Source: Paralvinella palmiformis
Taxonomy: Eukaryota; Annelida; Polychaeta; Terebellida; Alvinellidae
Assembly: GCA_025642065.1 (NCBI GenBank)
Contig: JAODUP010000934.1
Coordinates: forward strand, 186,001-250,000
Direction: 5' to 3'
DNA length: 64,000 bases
The translations under genes and the position numbers were made by a program. This document shows positions 1-12,997 of this stretch, piece by piece. Under the pieces are notes generated by a model, which was given only the letters and a program-made list of their open reading frames with translations, was not told the origin of the DNA and made no database searches. The stretch's first letter is position 1. Each line of letters begins with the position of its first letter.

Positions 1-796
1 AGGACAGGAAAGGATGTAGTCTTCAATCAGGCGAGAAAATAATGATGTATTGTGTCCTTGGATATCACGCTATGGTCGTGTGAGTTATTCTGTTGTATGT
101 GAAACGAAAGAGGAATCCTGTCTTTGACTGTTTGGTAAACTATATTAAACATGTTCAGTTATATCTTCGTCTTCATTATATGAGTTAATTATATCTGACA
201 TAGTTTAAATGGTCTGTAAATAGGTTATTTGTGTTTCGAGTAAAAAATAATATAACACTAAGTTATCGATTTTCATAGAGGACAGAAAAGATGAACTTTT
301 AGATAATATCTCTTAGATAGTTTTTATCTAACAATCTAGCTATTTTTGTGGTAAGTTAATAAAAGAGGGGACTCAATGTTTATATTGAATTAAACTAGAA
401 TAGCCTTACCTAACTCAGATTACCGAGATGTTGTTGTTTAGTAGGAAGTTTATATGTCATATTGCGTCACGTTGTCTAACACTTTGACAGAGAACCATAT
501 TTGTATAGCTGTATATATTTATTATATTTAAATAAACTACCGTATCGTTCTATTTTAAATAAAAATTATTTGATTATTTGTATATACGCAATAGACAAAC
601 ATGATAACTTTACAAAAAAATTATTTCATTATGTAAAATATTACAATTTTTTATGATATTATATACCTGCTTGCAAATGTGTCAGAGCGAGAACCTCAAG
701 AGACAGGTATGCTAAATTGGTGTCCTGTTCATTACAAATTTCGTATTGTGTTCATTAGGAATTTTTGAAAGGAAAATAATAATCGATATATAACCT
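1..796. other. AT-rich non-coding stretch
   Basis: No open frame of useful length, no tRNA-like box and no recognisable transposon terminus is seen here. The sequence is AT-rich with short A and T runs. It ends at a run of 14 C residues (797-810). Confidence 0.5.
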
Positions 797-810
797 CCCC
801 CCCCCCCCCC
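797..810. repeat. poly-C run
   Basis: Fourteen consecutive C residues stand in otherwise AT-rich DNA, just at the left edge of duplicated segment A. Such runs are unstable in sequencing, so the exact length is uncertain. Confidence 0.9.
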
Positions 811-3040
811 TGCAGCATACCATAAACACATCATCAGACAACAATTGCGTTATATTATCATATGTTCGAGTATTTGTCACTAAGATGGACACGCCTTCGT
901 AAAAAAGGTTATCATGTTTAATGCGGTGTATTTTGTTTTAATTTTCAAATCTCAGATAACTACACAATATTGGTAGAATTTCATATCCGCGAACCTTGCA
1001 AGTACCGATGAGTGTGTATACAAATTCGATAATGGCAAAATTTCATGCCAAGAAAAGTTTGAAAAAACATTAAAACAATTTACTGACACAGTTGGCTTCG
1101 TTATAATAATTCAATTTCCGAACGGAAGAAGAACGCAGTCTCGGTACGACATTTCCAATCATATGACACACAAATAATCTTGCTTCACGAATAACGAAAA
1201 GTAATTTGATTCGTGTTGCTTCATTTTGCCGGATCAGTCTTTAGCAGGGAAGTATCCAGGAAATAGTTTAAATTTTATATTCCTGTGGCATCCTGAGAGT
1301 TACAGATATGAGTCAGATACGAATGCACAACCTTGAGGATAGACACGCATTGCTCTAACCATTGCGACACTGGGACTAACCGAATGGTATCCTTGTACGT
1401 ATCGCCGAATCAGAGTCACTGTTCCCAACTGTTATTTGTTTGGGGGGAGGGTAGAAAATGCTTTATACTACATGCGGAAGTTTAGGTTAGAAACTATTAT
1501 ATTCCAGTTCTATAATTGTATAAAAAGTAATAAATAGTCACTAAAAGTCCTATAAAATGGTGGAATAATACATCAAAGCTTTCTTATATTTAGACACATG
1601 TATTTTGTATATATTTTGTTTAGTGTATATTATTCGTCAGCAGGAAAGGACAATTCGTACAACTAATACAATTAATACTATTAGACATGCACATAAAATG
1701 TCCATTTATACACTGAACAAATGTTCGTCTGTTTCTATTTTTAGCAAAACTCTCTCCGGCGTTGAACATCTGGTTCAGAATCAAATGCCGACCGTACATA
1801 AAACCGTATTATATACAAAACATCAAACAATTAGATGCTTAAAATATCTCGTGGTTGCACCTTTCTTTTAATAGAACTAGCAAGTTAGAAATATCTAGTT
1901 CTAAAAGTGACCAAATTACATAATATCCACCATCACTACCGCAGTTGATGTGTTGGTGCGAATGAAATAAATGTTTTCAATGAAATATTTCTACTGTAAT
2001 TTACTACATAGCTTTCCAGCAGCTTATCTACCGAGGATTATCTTGAAATATACTTATTTCTCAAAAAGCGTTATTTGTCTTTTAATCCACTTCTATTCCA
2101 CAGCCTCTGTGATGGCTTCCATCGTGGGCGGTCATACGGGAGGAGTGGATCCAATTAATATATTACAGGACTTTGGTGGATAGAGTGGAAGCCTACAGTT
2201 AGTTAACTTAGTAATATAACCATCCATATGGAAAATCATACAGATCATTAATATACAATCAATCAGAATGCTTATGTTGATATCTAACCTGCTATTAAAA
2301 TGCAGATTCAACAATAGCTTGAAGAGCGTTTTCGTTTGTGCTTTACCTAAGTGTTTAAATATTATTAAACCTACTATAAACGGCCAAATATATTAGACGT
2401 AAGTTCTATTATAGTCCATTATAAAGAAAATAACAAGTTAATGTATTCAAATATCCAGCTGGTGGCAAGATTATGCCATTGTCTTGAGTTTTAGAAGCTT
2501 TTAAGATCACACATTGGAAAAACAAGCTTTTTTTGTCTTTCTCTGGTCTGATACCGATCTCTAGTAATGAGCTATCACTAGTAACTATCCTGCTATTTAC
2601 CATTTTAACAACGTATATAATTATTCGTTAGGGTCATTTTGAATCTATTGCAAGACAGCTACACACCTACGTAGTGTCTCCAATTTGCATAATTTTATAT
2701 TCTCCACATTCTGAGGAAGGATGATGATAGACATTTGTTACACACTGTCCCATTTGCTAGTCAACATGTCTGTAATACAGGTATAGATCATAGGATGAAA
2801 TCAAAAATTGATTGCCAAACGGATAGATGCGATGATACCATCTAATTACCCGATTAGTATCAGATAATTAATTAATATATTAATGATGATATGATGAAAA
2901 ACAGTTACTTAATAATAATATTATCATTAATAATTAAATAAACAATATGTGATACGACTTGGTATTTTATTATATTTAAATGGATTTTTATAAATATTTA
3001 AAGGGCAATGAGATACATATGTACTGGATCTTTAATTACG
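800..3040. repeat. Duplicated segment A (diverged partner of 19.7-24.1 kb)
   Basis: Read in the same direction, blocks here align by eye to segment B: about 800-1300 with 19735-20300, 1780-2700 with 21400-22720, 2715-2830 with 23895-24010, and 2980-3040 with 24050-24110. Shared phrases include GGTAGAATTTCATATCC, AATCCACTTCT and AGATCATAGGATGA. Segment B carries extra SINE insertions that A lacks. No intact gene is visible; two short open frames inside are not conserved as proteins between the copies. It could be a segmental duplication or two copies of an unrecognised low-copy transposon. Confidence 0.7.
1303..1386 (-). repeat. Possible antisense tRNA-like SINE head fragment
   Basis: Read on the minus strand, a box-A-like GCAATGGTTAGAGC is followed about 30 bases later by a degenerate box B (GCATTCGTATCTGA). 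The spacing and orientation fit the tRNA-derived head of an old SINE. No body or target-site duplication could be assigned. Confidence 0.3.
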
Positions 3041-3043
3041 CTC

Positions 3044-3203
3044 CACACACACACACACACACAACACACCCACACAACACACACATACACACACACATAC
3101 AAACACACAAACACACGACCAAAAAAAACACAAACACACAGACACACACAAACACACACATACACACACATATACACACACACAAACACAACACACATAC
3201 ACA

Positions 3204-3267
<64 letters not shown>
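3044..3267. repeat. (CA)n-(TA)n compound microsatellite
   Basis: An interrupted (CA)n tract to about 3220 passes directly into a pure (TA)n tract to 3267. The open frames crossing it on both strands are repeat translations (HTHT, CVCV, IYIY) and are not genes. Confidence 0.95.
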
Positions 3268-3271
<4 letters not shown>

Positions 3272-3700
3272 TTTCTTTCCTTTTTAACGTTATTAGCTCT
3301 AATATAACTTATGTTTAATATTAATGCCACCTGTAAGATACTTTTATAAAATAGTAAAATACACCTTGTAAGAGTAAGAGCTTTAGCGATGATAGTTTTG
3401 CAGATATACGTTAGTAATTATTATATGTATACTCTCATCATCATTAACACGAGCATAAAACTTGTTTCATATAAAACTGTCAATTAGGCTACATTATATT
3501 ATGAGTTTGATGACACCAACGTATACAGGAATGTACGGAGAGAAATCCTTCCGAGCATCAGCTCCCAGGCTAAAGAGATATGGTGTAACGGTTCTTAGAA
3601 CCTATTTATTTAAATTGGCATATTTATAATATTAAACCGGTTTATTATATACGAAATGTATTTGATCTGTATGAGCTCAGAATATGTTTTAATTATGTTT
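3268..3700. other. Non-coding stretch
   Basis: AT-rich, with no coding potential seen. The start (about 3290-3340) resembles 13500-13550 by eye (CTAATATA then TTATGTT then AATATTA), hinting at another dispersed repeat. Confidence 0.35.
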
Positions 3701-3703
3701 TAA

Positions 3704-3774
3704 AAGTAAAGAGCTTTAGAGCAATTCAAGTTGAATAAGGCGTTATATAAAATACTACTACTAAGAATAATATA

Positions 3775-3826
<52 letters not shown>
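3704..3826 (+). mobile_element. Retroposon 3' tail (L2/CR1-like or SINE B-like) with (TTA/TAA)n
   Basis: The sequence AAAGAGCTTTAGAGCAATTCAAGTTG... leads into AAGGCGTTATATAAAATACTA and then a (TAA)n/(ATT)n array. This matches the pattern of the SINE B 3' end at 4093-4427 (AAAGCGCCTTAAG ... AGGGCGCTAAT then (TTA)n). It also fits the general 3' end of L2/CR1-type LINEs, where such a stem-loop precedes a simple repeat. Only the tail is present. Confidence 0.5.
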
Positions 3827-3829
<3 letters not shown>

Positions 3830-4092
3830 CATTAATGATAAAAATTTATAAACAGTATTAAATTGTTTATTTTATATTCAACCTCATCTATTAGACGATA
3901 TATCTCATAGATATTGATGTGGTTGGAATTTATTAAGTACTTTTTATGTAACATGTTTTTGTAGTTGTCTATCACTATCAAAACACTGACCTAAATAAGA
4001 ACTGAAAATAGTAAACCCGTTGTTAATTACTATAATCTTGTTAATTACTTCAGTCGTAAAGATCGATCACTTATAACAGTTAACAGCATCGA

Positions 4093-4369
4093 ACCGTGAT
4101 AGCACAGTTAATTAGAGCGCTGGACTCGTAACCGAAGGGTCGCCGGTTCGAGGCTCCGGATCTGCAGTGATGTCTGGTGGCGACTGGTTCACTCAATCAG
4201 GAGTGAGAAACTGGCAGGACGTGATGGCTATGCGGCTCAGTACCGCTTTGTGCCTATAATGGGAGTTGAGATATGTGCTGGATTGAAACAGGTCTGAGTC
4301 AGGGATAATGATACTACAAAGCGCCTTAAGACAGCTATCTAGCTGGACAGGGCGCTAATTATATGTCAC

Positions 4370-4426
<57 letters not shown>

Positions 4427-4427
4427 G
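4093..4427 (+). mobile_element. SINE family B, near full length, Thr-tRNA-like head
   Basis: The head has a box A region (TAGCACAGTTAATTAGAGCGC), an anticodon-loop-like CTCGTAA (Thr CGT in sense), and box B GCCGGTTCGAGGCTCCG. The anticodon stem is partly mismatched, so this is not a functional tRNA gene. A ~210-bp body follows, ending AAAGCGCCTTAAG...GGACAGGGCGCTAAT and a pure (TTA)n array to 4427. A second, partial, antisense copy lies at 34862-35005. The LINE-like tail suggests mobilisation by an L2/CR1-type LINE (inference). Confidence 0.75.
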
Positions 4428-7400
4428 TTATTATTAACTCATCTCCTTATGTATAGTAGTTGGCCAAATAAGGCTCGATTCAAATCTAGAACTTGTCTAG
4501 ATAACCCGAATAGACATAATGGTGCGTCTACTAACTGTTACATCACCAACTATACTACTGTTAGTTACCTTTTTCGTTGGGAAGAATAACATTAATAGTA
4601 CAACGTTGTACACTGGTTGGGGGATTCTTCATCCTTGATTAAAATGTCCATCTGGATAGTATATCTAAGTATACATATCAAATGTGACACCGGTACCGTA
4701 GACATATTCTTTGCTTAGACTAGATCATTGATTAGTGTTGATATTGGTACCAATATAACTTTTGTTGATATAGGTTTACCTGCCGATTCTTACTAAATGC
4801 TCAGAAACCGGTTATTATCAATACGGAATGACAATATTATGTTAACAATATTAACAAAGGTCAACGGGATACATTACTAAACTGTTTAATATTTGTTATG
4901 ACATTGTAACCATATGAATAAATGTGTAACATCAAATAGCAGGATCTTAATAAATATATTATTACAGTAATTAGCATGCCATGTTTATAAACTAGGGTAA
5001 TAACTAACGATGTGGTATATCTATTTATTATATTACAGGTTTATAACCAGCGCAGGATTCAGCGTAGACTATAGTAATTAATCCCGGAAATATGATGACA
5101 TCAAAGGCATGAAATGCATCTAAGTAAGCAATATATATTTGAGTGCCAGGCTTTCAATAATATCGTAGGAACAACACACACATATAATATTACGCGCTTG
5201 GATATTGCATTCATTAGCACACGTGGGGAGATAAGGTTCAATTAAATTATACATTATGACTTCAATAATATTTGTGCAAATAGGGGATTAAACCAAATTT
5301 GTAATAGTTGCTTTGATCACGTGTACGGTTGTTTTTGTTTTCAGAATAGGCACAATAACAAATATAAACAGAAAAGAAGGAGGATGACCATGGACAAATA
5401 TTGACGAAACGAACAGCGATAATAAACTAGCAAGCTTCCAAAACTGATACACTTTAGGCGTTCAATTGTTAAATCGTCAATGCTTGCTGCTTTATTAGTT
5501 AGACAGAACCATAATGACTTCAGATATTTTACAACGATATACAATCATATAACATTAAAACCTGATGAGCCCAAATTTTAATTTACTATTCAAAGTGCTG
5601 GTGCTACTATTTTTAGCAGCGTTCGAAAGAATAGTAGAGTAAATTTATCGCATCTAAAAACCTTTTAGGACCAGCAGCTGTAGTTGGGAATGTAATCTTG
5701 CTAAATAACATAATCTAAACGAGAAATATAACTCCAATATGGGTGAACATAACTATATATACAAGAAAGAAACACATCCCTATCGATTATATGTATACTG
5801 ATATCTTTATACTATTTACAAAATTAATTTCATTTTAATATATCAGTATTAATTTCAGCCAGGACAGTAATACCATGAATATTTACATTATTTTAGAGCT
5901 CGTACTTAGCTTAGCACCATATATATATATATATAATCGCATGTATACTGTAGACCTGAAACTGACAAATCAATTTGTTTTCACCGTAATATAGCAACGC
6001 CATCATAAGGACGTCCTGACCTAATATTACTGTAGGATCAACTGCGGCAAACTGGATGATCAACATAGACATAACTACGTATCTTATTAAACATATGAAA
6101 TATTTGTTTGGGAATTTTTACTCGTATACGTATAGAATATCTTAGTGTGACAATAAATCATTTGACCTTACGAACAAGGTATTTAGGTGCTATATCATTG
6201 GTAGATTTATAAGTTATTAGTGACATTTTGAAATGGATCCAATATTAAACGAGCCATTATAGCCTATGAAGAATTTGATAATCTTTCACGATGCAAGTTG
6301 TCCGATCCCGCATTCCCTCAAGGCGATTGATGTTATGATTAGATATGCCACATAACACATACATACTATAGTCTATATTAGATGTAATAAAATTATCGAA
6401 CAATGTATCAAAACATTTTGCGTATAGAATGGGATTTTACGGGAGGTGTTCTTAAGATGCTAGTAGTTAGCTCAGCATACGGATGTGACATGTTCATGCA
6501 TACTAATACATTTGTCAAACATTACTCCCAGATGTTTTACTGACCCATTAGAGTTAATGGAAGTAGCACCAATATTTAATGCTGGTGTTTTAAGGGTTTT
6601 TTACATAATTTGCGAAAGCCAAATAGAAATAGATCATCTTTATTTGCGCTTGTGCGCGCACACACACAAATACACCCACATACACTTATTCCTAGATTTC
6701 TAATAGTTTTTTTCGTGATGTTTTCATCACAAATATATGCACACTAACTTACTGTAGCCAAAATTGAAAACTCTGTCACTGTTGCATATCGCTATGTATT
6801 ATTCAGCATCACTACTTTGCTACTGATATTTGTTCCTTGTTATGTCATCGGGTTGACATTTCTGTGACAGGTCACTATTTTGTTCTCTAAACGTCCACTT
6901 TCTTGATTAAAGCGATTTAGCAATCTCTTCAAATGGCTGACGTCGAGCAATTTTGAGTAAATAATGGCAAACATAAAGTAATTAATACTAGGTAACTAGT
7001 ATTTAAGGTTGGCATATGTTTATTTAATATGAACACAGACTAAATACTTTCTAATGGAAGAAGCTGTTAACTTTGATATATGTGAGCAACTCAAAAAAAT
7101 CACCAGATAATTCAGCTTCCAGATTTCATGATTTTTTATCAACATCAATTTGTACCATTTATCATTTGGATGTATTTTCTTTCTTAAGCTATATACAATA
7201 TGTAGTTATTGGCTCACATCGTGAGGCGTATGCTACGATATTATCTCACATTTAGTTTAAATAATGTTAGCATATTATAGACGAATGTCTATGGTCACCT
7301 ACCAAATTCTAACAAAGAATAGCTACGTATTGTTTTTAACTATAACTGCTCTTTGAAATGGCACGCATTAATATCATGAAAACATATTTTAGAGATGGAA

Positions 7401-7640
7401 TTTGTAGGCTTTTGCAATAAACTCACATATACCAGATATATAGACAAACAAATGAAACAAAATAGTATTATGCTGGATCTGTCGGACGTCTATCAATACG
7501 TTTGAAATAAATTTCTTCTCTGAACCCAGAATGAATTTCATTTCAGGTCACCTTTATTGACACCGAATTCTTCTGATTAATAGGTCTGTTTTGGACCAGA
7601 ACAAATTGCTGCTGAATCCAAACTGTTGTGTCAAGCTTAA
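4428..7640. other. Gene-free AT-rich stretch
   Basis: Open frames in this interval are under 75 codons and have no recognisable motif. A short (TA)n occurs near 5921-5935. No tRNA boxes or transposon ends were recognised. Confidence 0.45.
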
Positions 7641-7642
7641 GT

Positions 7643-7647
<5 letters not shown>

Positions 7648-7703
<56 letters not shown>

Positions 7704-7760
7704 TAGATAATAATAGATAGATAGATAGATAGATAGATAGAGAAAGAGAGAGAGAGAGAT
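7648..7760. repeat. (TA)n-(GATA)n-(GA)n compound microsatellite
   Basis: Pure (TA)n to 7700, then GATA units to about 7740, then (GA)n to about 7760. The long open frame across it encodes only IYIY and SLSL repeats. Confidence 0.95.
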
Positions 7761-8259
7761 TTTCTTTTTTGTTACTCATGCATATAAATAGTTGATCAAT
7801 TAGAATTAGAATTTCTTCTGCCAATTTTTATTTCGTGTTCATGTAACTTCCGTTACTATTCAGCTTCGTTAATTTGCACTTCATATTTAAGCAACTCTAT
7901 TGTTATTTAAACTTTATGAAACGAATGTATTCATTATTAATATATTGCAAGAAGAAATTCTAGAAAACAAAAACATTGTTCATAGGAAATAACTAATACC
8001 GTCTGATATTATCCTCATGTATACAGTACTGTCTGCAAAATTAAAAACATAAGCATCTTAATTGTCATCATGTTGCCATTATATTGCCAGGTTTCCTGTT
8101 TTCCTGACTCCGTTAATTAGGAGATGTGTGATATACTCATTATTAACATTTGTGTAGAAGTTGATTCATATAAAATCGACAAATAATAATAACAACAAAC
8201 TTCTAGCGCGCTAATAGCCTTGAAAAGAAGCGATCTTAGTGACACATCGAATACAGGGG

Positions 8260-8457
8260 TTAAGCAATCTCATAGTCAAGATACGATGCAAAAGTTCTCA
8301 ACAAATGATCGGATTCAGTGAAAATGTAGGGGCGATAAACACGCCTGAAAACAAGAGTTTTCAAATGGTGATGGAAAGAAACTATGGTATTTGATGGCTT
8401 AACATGTTCCCTAAGTGAGTTTCTAAGAGTAGGGATGACAACTGTTAAAAAGCACAA
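8260..8457 (-). pseudogene. LINE ORF2 C-terminal fragment (non-LTR retrotransposon)
   Basis: A 65-codon minus-strand frame contains a segment reading PTLRNSLREHVK followed by SFHHHLKTLVFRRVY. Its pattern matches the extreme C-terminus of CR1/L2/Jockey-type reverse transcriptase ORFs, where a W-N-x-L-P motif is followed about 20 residues later by F-K-x-x-L-K-T-x-L-F. The Trp is replaced by Arg here. Upstream sequence on the same strand is broken by stops, so only a dead 3' end remains. Assignment rests on motif spacing alone. Confidence 0.4.
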
Positions 8458-11120
8458 GTGCCAGAATAAGATGTAACCTTGGGAACGGACAGGGAGTGAA
8501 AACTAAATGGACAGCTCAGGAAATTTCATCCATCAATAAAAGCCTTCCCTGAACTCTAGCTTCTCGCACTTATGCTCAACGAAAAACCATTGAGACAGGA
8601 GCTAGATCGGCTAAGATATGTCATCTTCTGAACATTAGCGTACAGGTGATTGTTATGAATGTGTAGTAACAGGTCGGTTCCTACACGTATTTCATCAAAT
8701 TCAGAATATTGCAGACCGCTTGTAACACACACTCCATCCATTAGTAGGTGATCCCATTAAAAGGTCGTTCTAGAAATTCTGATCACTTGATATCAGGTGT
8801 TGGTATCTCGGTTCAAGTCATACCAAAATCATGTGTTCAGGTTTGGCAGCATCACTTTGTGGAACATATTAATGGAAAGATTAGAACTGTCTCATCTTTT
8901 GAAAACTTTAATTATCTTATAATAAAATCACCTTTAGAGTTAATATGTTACGTTAAATATTATCACTCATTTAGCTATTCCAACTGGGATTTAGAACGAT
9001 CATCATCATCATCTTCATCATTATTGTCATGACTGCCATCTTCACAATCATCATTATTATCTACCTGTATGCTGAGAATAGTTCAAATAATTATTTTAAA
9101 TTGTTAATTGTTGTTTGGTTCTAATAACAGCACAATCTCCGTGCACTTAAAACAATTTAAAATAATTATTGTTTAATTATTTTAGTTAAATAGTTCTTTT
9201 TAATGTCGAGCAGGATGAAGAGGTGTTTGACTTATAGTTAACCATCTTTATGCTGAGAATAGTTCAAATAATTATTTGTAAATGGTTGCCTATCAACTCT
9301 ACAGACACCTTTATATTTATTATTGAACACCTAAACAGATCAATCTTACCTCTATTAGGTGATTTATTTAAGGAGAAAAGAGATATTACGTAAATAGGTA
9401 TATCCTGTATACAGTTAATGCATCAATCTGATCAGAGACGACATAAGTTATCGGAAATAACCATAAAACCGACACAAGATTACCAGTAAGTCACCATAAA
9501 GCTGATGTTATGTCTTTATTTGTTTGCCATGAATCAATTTAGAGCATCATATTAAAACTTGTTGACAGATTCCAATCAATTTCGATGGTTTGTTGATAAA
9601 TGCTATCAATGAAAATGTGAATTGTTAAATTTCTACATTACTCGTACAACCATGCAGCATTATAAAACGGTCATCAAATATTGCAATAGGATGGATATTT
9701 TGTTTTTAAGAACCATACAGAGTATGCTCAGCTTCTGTTGTTAAAACAATAACGTTTACTATATTTCGTGGAATCGTAAGCTATTGACAAGGTGACTAAT
9801 AACTTACTTTAAATTATATTAATTTAATAAAGGCAAAATGATTAAGGGAACGTAAAACCCTGGACGATAATCAGCGACAATGATATTGTTCTTTGATGTT
9901 AATTAAGCACATCAAGTTCTATGTAATTAGGTTGAGGACATTTATTAATAATGCTCAGCGTAACACGATTACGTCACTTTTAATCAATGACTGTTCCACG
10001 TTTATGTGATGATATGCCGTCTTTTCTAGCTGATTATCGCAGAATAGTTATATAGAATGTCTAATGTTTAATGTAGAGACCAAAACATATACAAAAGGGT
10101 ATAATTTACAATTTGTATCTTAATGATTACAGATCGCTGATTTAATACTGTAAATATATCATATGAACAAAACATATATACTAAGATGTAGTTGGGTGAC
10201 TTACTGATATCATTGTATTTCTTGTTTGTTCATCATCAGAATATTGTCTTTTTCAAACCAGCCAATTCTAAACGACCACAAAATGACCTATATTTGGCTG
10301 TTAGCTGTTACGAGATTTGAGCTGGCATTGATCAGTTAAGGTAACACCAAATAGATCAAATGAAGTATACAGCTCACTATCGCCTTTATCGTGATCCATT
10401 AGCCCCATTAGGTGTGTGCAGAATTCAGCCAATTGTCCTTAAGTGGCAAAACAGGTCTACGATACACAATGTACAAATATCTGCGTCGGTTTTGTGATTA
10501 GTCTAAAATAACATTAATACTTCCACCTTGTCGCATTGGAATGAATGAGACATAGTTACATACATACGTATCTTTACTTGGAGGTTGTATTCGTTTTTCA
10601 TTAATACAGTTATTTACATTATGTCTTTGAATTAGCTCGAACACGTTCCTTTCATTCCATATTTTAACATCAATCACAAACACGACTCTATTCTAAATAT
10701 AGCATCATGTCGATTTACATAGACAGCTTAATGGGAATATACATTTATCTGTCGTCAGCTAGTAACTGATGCTGATGTCCATCTCGGAGTACGTTATCGT
10801 CCACTGACTTGTTATCAATACGATATGTGTTCTTGTTTGATACAGACACTTCGGGTACTCTACATAATATGATCTGCGCTACAATGAAGGCAAGGCTATT
10901 ATTCAGATATGGCTTTGATCGTGTATCCCGGGCGTGTATCTAAGACATGGTATGAAGATGTCACGATCGGTGATTTCAAATAGAACAAATATATTCAGGA
11001 TCAGGTTTGTTTCTGAAATCTGATCCAGATGAATGACTTTGGCAATAGACTGAATAGACTTCATTCTACAGATGTATTCCTCCAGAAGGCTCCATAGTTC
11101 GGCTGTTTAGCTTCGTCGCT
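8458..11120. other. Gene-free stretch with small local repeats
   Basis: No coding region is supported. It contains a direct repeat of ~28 bp (TATGCTGAGAATAGTTCAAA... at 9068 and 9249) and a 20-bp perfect inverted repeat (9086-9105 with 9151-9170), annotated separately. Some sequence near 8556-8740 may be upstream debris of the LINE fragment at 8260-8457. Confidence 0.4.
9068..9277. repeat. Local direct repeat plus perfect inverted repeat
   Basis: ATGCTGAGAATAGTTCAAAT and the following AATTATTT occur twice, near 9069 and 9250. Between them AATAATTATTTTAAATTGTT (9086-9105) is the exact reverse complement of 9151-9170, so the interval can fold into a 20-bp stem with a ~45-nt loop. It may be a tiny foldback element or decayed MITE; no transposase or clear target duplication is seen. 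Confidence 0.6.
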
Positions 11121-11126
11121 GGTTAA

Positions 11127-11240
11127 ACTTGGGACATATACAAATACGTTTCTTTTGGTCAAATACAAATACATTCATTTGTAAATGTATTTAACTACAA
11201 ATACCTTTGGATGTATTTCAAATACAAATTCTTTTCAAAT
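11127..11240. mobile_element. Possible foldback/MITE end built of AAATAC motifs
   Basis: The unit CAAATACAAATAC recurs several times, with inverted counterparts GTATTT and ATTTGTAAATGTATTT, after a boundary-like ACTTGGGACAT. The organisation (short sub-terminal motif repeated in both directions after a GGG-containing edge) resembles the GGAATTG-rich element at 54607-54962, but the sequences differ and no matching right end was found. Confidence 0.3.
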
Positions 11241-11799
11241 AACAAGAACAAATTCATTGTTTTTCCTTAGCTTTTTATTCTGATACACACATTACATAAC
11301 ATCACAGCATCAACTAGATTTGTCACATTAATTTATGAATTTTGTGTTGAATACACCTAAGGAACATAAGGGGTTCAAAATTCTCATCAGTCAGACGATA
11401 TCTAACCGGGCGAAATATCTTGCCACTTATGCTAAACAGTCTTTTCACTGGAGCAGACTATGTTGGTATGCACAGAAACTTTGCAGAAAGTTGTTGGAAT
11501 GTCAGGGTGTATCAGCTGGAATAATGAATGATATATACTGGAAGGTTAGTCCTTTTATAGGAAAGATGAGATCTGCTCATTGGAGTTACTCACAAGATGT
11601 TTCATATTATCCTTTGATCCCTTTTAATTATGCTACATATAATTGAGGATAATCTACCTTTGATTGACGAGGAAGCCATCAGAAGTAATTACACCAAAGA
11701 TATCATTAATTGCAATTCCTTCATGGTTGTGTGTGTGCAATTTAGTGATCATATTATTTCCTGAAACGAATCATGTTGGTGACAAAGTTTCAGAACAAA

Positions 11800-11847
11800 A
11801 CCAATTTTAGAGAGAGGGGGGAGAGGGAGAGGGAGAGAGAAAGTGTT

Positions 11848-11931
<84 letters not shown>

Positions 11932-11942
11932 GAGAGAGAGGG

Positions 11943-12006
<64 letters not shown>
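11800..12006. repeat. (GA)n-(TA)n-(GA)n compound microsatellite
   Basis: A GA-rich tract, a (TA)n block at about 11850-11883, and then long (GA)n tracts to 12006. All open frames crossing it (RERE, SLSL) are repeat translations. It lies about 65 bp outside the left arm of the inverted-repeat element at 12071-14060. Confidence 0.95.
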
Positions 12007-12009
<3 letters not shown>

Positions 12010-12070
12010 AGACACACCGAATTAACTGTCACAATAATGTTTATGCCATCCTCAGCCTACTAACAATAAT

Positions 12071-12911
12071 GTATGCATGTTTATAAGAATAGTAGCAATA
12101 TCTATAATTACCTCTTACATAACTATTTGAGCCGATAAAACGACATTAATATCTTTATCCAAAGAAAATATGCGTGCTTAATGACATTACCTTACCTTCC
12201 ACAATTTAATCGAAATCGTGTCTGAATCAGGCATAATGAAGAACGGATTGAATACAACAAGAATGGATGGAGCTTTCTAGCAAACTTACCAAATGTTACA
12301 CGTGCATCTTTATTAACTGATGAATGGCATTTAATAAGTTGGTAATACTGGCTGAATAATAAAGTAATATGAAGCGTTTTACCCTAACCTAATTTATGAA
12401 TCGATTATCCTTAACCTGATAATGTTAAAAGAATACAATTTAATTTCTTAGAATTAAATTAATTTAATAAATGCCTACTATTTAATCATCTTTATCATTA
12501 CATAATGACTGAACGATATTCATTTATTATCATATAAAATGCTCTGCCCTAGAGAAGTTTATTTGTGACAAACTTATGGTTCATTTAAGAATAAAATTCT
12601 ATTATAACATTAAATAAATTACAATTACAAATTATTAGTTCTTTACATATAAATATTAATAGCTCCGCTGAACCAAAACAACTATCATGAATTAATTACT
12701 GTATTTCAATTACCCAACATTTCTATAAGGTGTTTTTTTGACGTAATTATATCACCGAACTGGAATCGCATAATTTATGAAATGTCATTAAGACTTTTAT
12801 TTATTTAAATAAAATGTAAACATTTATGAGCGACCTTCAAATCCTTAATTTTTGCTGAACCAAAGTTAATTATTAAAATGACCATTTACATATATATATA
12901 TATATATATAT

Positions 12912-12997
<86 letters not shown>

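Noticed and set aside
4093..4165. tRNA-Thr(CGT) gene
   Set aside because: The boxes are present but the anticodon and other stems are mismatched, and the sequence continues into a SINE body found elsewhere, so it is a SINE head and not a functional tRNA gene.
12381..12396. Telomere-like CCCTAACCTAA
   Set aside because: A single short occurrence at the inner edge of each inverted arm, not a tandem array; no telomeric role is supported.
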